32,034 nucleotides of DNA from positions 1-32,034 of the forward strand of contig JBBDXW010000030.1 of NCBI GenBank assembly GCA_040902105.1, written 5' to 3'. Positions 31,984 to 32,034 of the stretch are shown one piece after another (position 1 is the first letter of the stretch; every line of letters begins with the position of its first letter). Position numbers and translations under genes: made by a program. Below the pieces are notes generated by a model that saw only the letters and a list, made by a program, of their open reading frames with translations, did not search any database and had not been told where the DNA came from. Source of the stretch: IDS-8 sp040902105 (lineage in GTDB: Bacteria > Pseudomonadota > Gammaproteobacteria > Steroidobacterales > Woeseiaceae).

Positions 31984-32008
31984 TGTAGGAGCCCGCCATT
32001 GCGGGCGA
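31984..32008 (+). repeat. REP sequence, Pseudomonas-type
   Basis: TGTAGGAGCCCGCCATTGCG followed by GGCGA matches the well-known TGTAGGAGC...GGGCGA REP. The stem CCCGC/GCGGG closes a short loop. It is opposite in orientation to the copy at 29974, so the pair flanks the M28 peptidase gene head-to-head. Confidence 0.85.
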
Positions 32009-32015
32009 CCTCCAG

Positions 32016-32034
32016 AAGGGGACAGTGACCTTTT
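32016..32034 (+). repeat. family B repeat, left arm, cut by window end
   Basis: AAGGGGACAGTGACCTTTT is the family B core seen at 8106-8126, with minor differences at its ends. The second arm would lie outside the window. As at 8.1 kb, a REP hairpin is the immediate neighbour. Confidence 0.75.

Overview
The window is a gene-dense, roughly 60% G+C stretch of bacterial chromosome. Family content (RhlE, RecQ with HRDC, Gfa, PsuK/PsuG, a PiuC-type hydroxylase with Fur-box-like sites, M13 and M28 lipoprotein peptidases, REP-like palindromes) points to an aerobic gammaproteobacterium, perhaps marine or soil Woeseiaceae/Steroidobacterales-like. That placement is an inference from gene families, not a phylogeny. 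There is no rRNA, CRISPR array, prophage or intact insertion sequence. One tRNA gene, tRNA-Gly(CCC), is present.

Layout. 0-4.4 kb: a small membrane-anchored L7/L12-CTD protein; two overlapping amidohydrolase genes, the second without the metal-binding HxH; tRNA-Gly; and a twin-arginine-exported aldo/keto reductase. 4.4-8.4 kb: a 99-bp palindromic repeat, a PLP trans-sulfuration-family enzyme behind a small membrane protein, and a membrane-anchored TolB-like/TPR protein whose last codons lie in a second kind of palindrome. 8.4-12.6 kb: rhlE, two small unknown genes, and a pseudouridine catabolic pair (psuK-psuG). 12.6-14.7 kb: an apparent iron-uptake scar, in which the last ~40 codons of a TonB-dependent receptor lie next to two Fur-box-like sites and a divergent PKHD-type hydroxylase gene that overlaps an FMN-dependent alpha-hydroxy-acid dehydrogenase gene.

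14.7-20 kb (all minus strand): an M13 peptidase lipoprotein, a RarD-type permease whose apparent start lies in a palindromic repeat, a small lipoprotein whose stop codon overlaps the same repeat, a DUF1993 protein and Gfa. 20-26.2 kb: recQ divergent from a four-gene MacA/FtsX-type ABC exporter operon. 26.2-32 kb: an ABC-F ATPase, a doubly nested copy of the palindromic repeat, an unusual class III aminotransferase, an M28 peptidase lipoprotein, and a terminal cluster of REP-like sequences.

The most interesting signal is the set of small palindromic elements. Family A has 30-32 bp perfect arms around a loop of about 30 nt with a conserved core, at three loci. Family B has 21-bp arms around the GGGGGACAGTGACC motif, at one complete locus and one cut by the window end. 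Pseudomonas-type REP hairpins occur twice, with a third REP-like hairpin beside family B. Elements abut or overlap coding ends at three loci, supplying a stop codon, a start codon or C-terminal residues, and two loci show element-inside-element nesting. No transposase or RAYT gene lies in the window, so any mobilising enzyme would act in trans. The other items worth pursuing are the deleted TonB receptor and the catalytic/pseudo-catalytic amidohydrolase pair.
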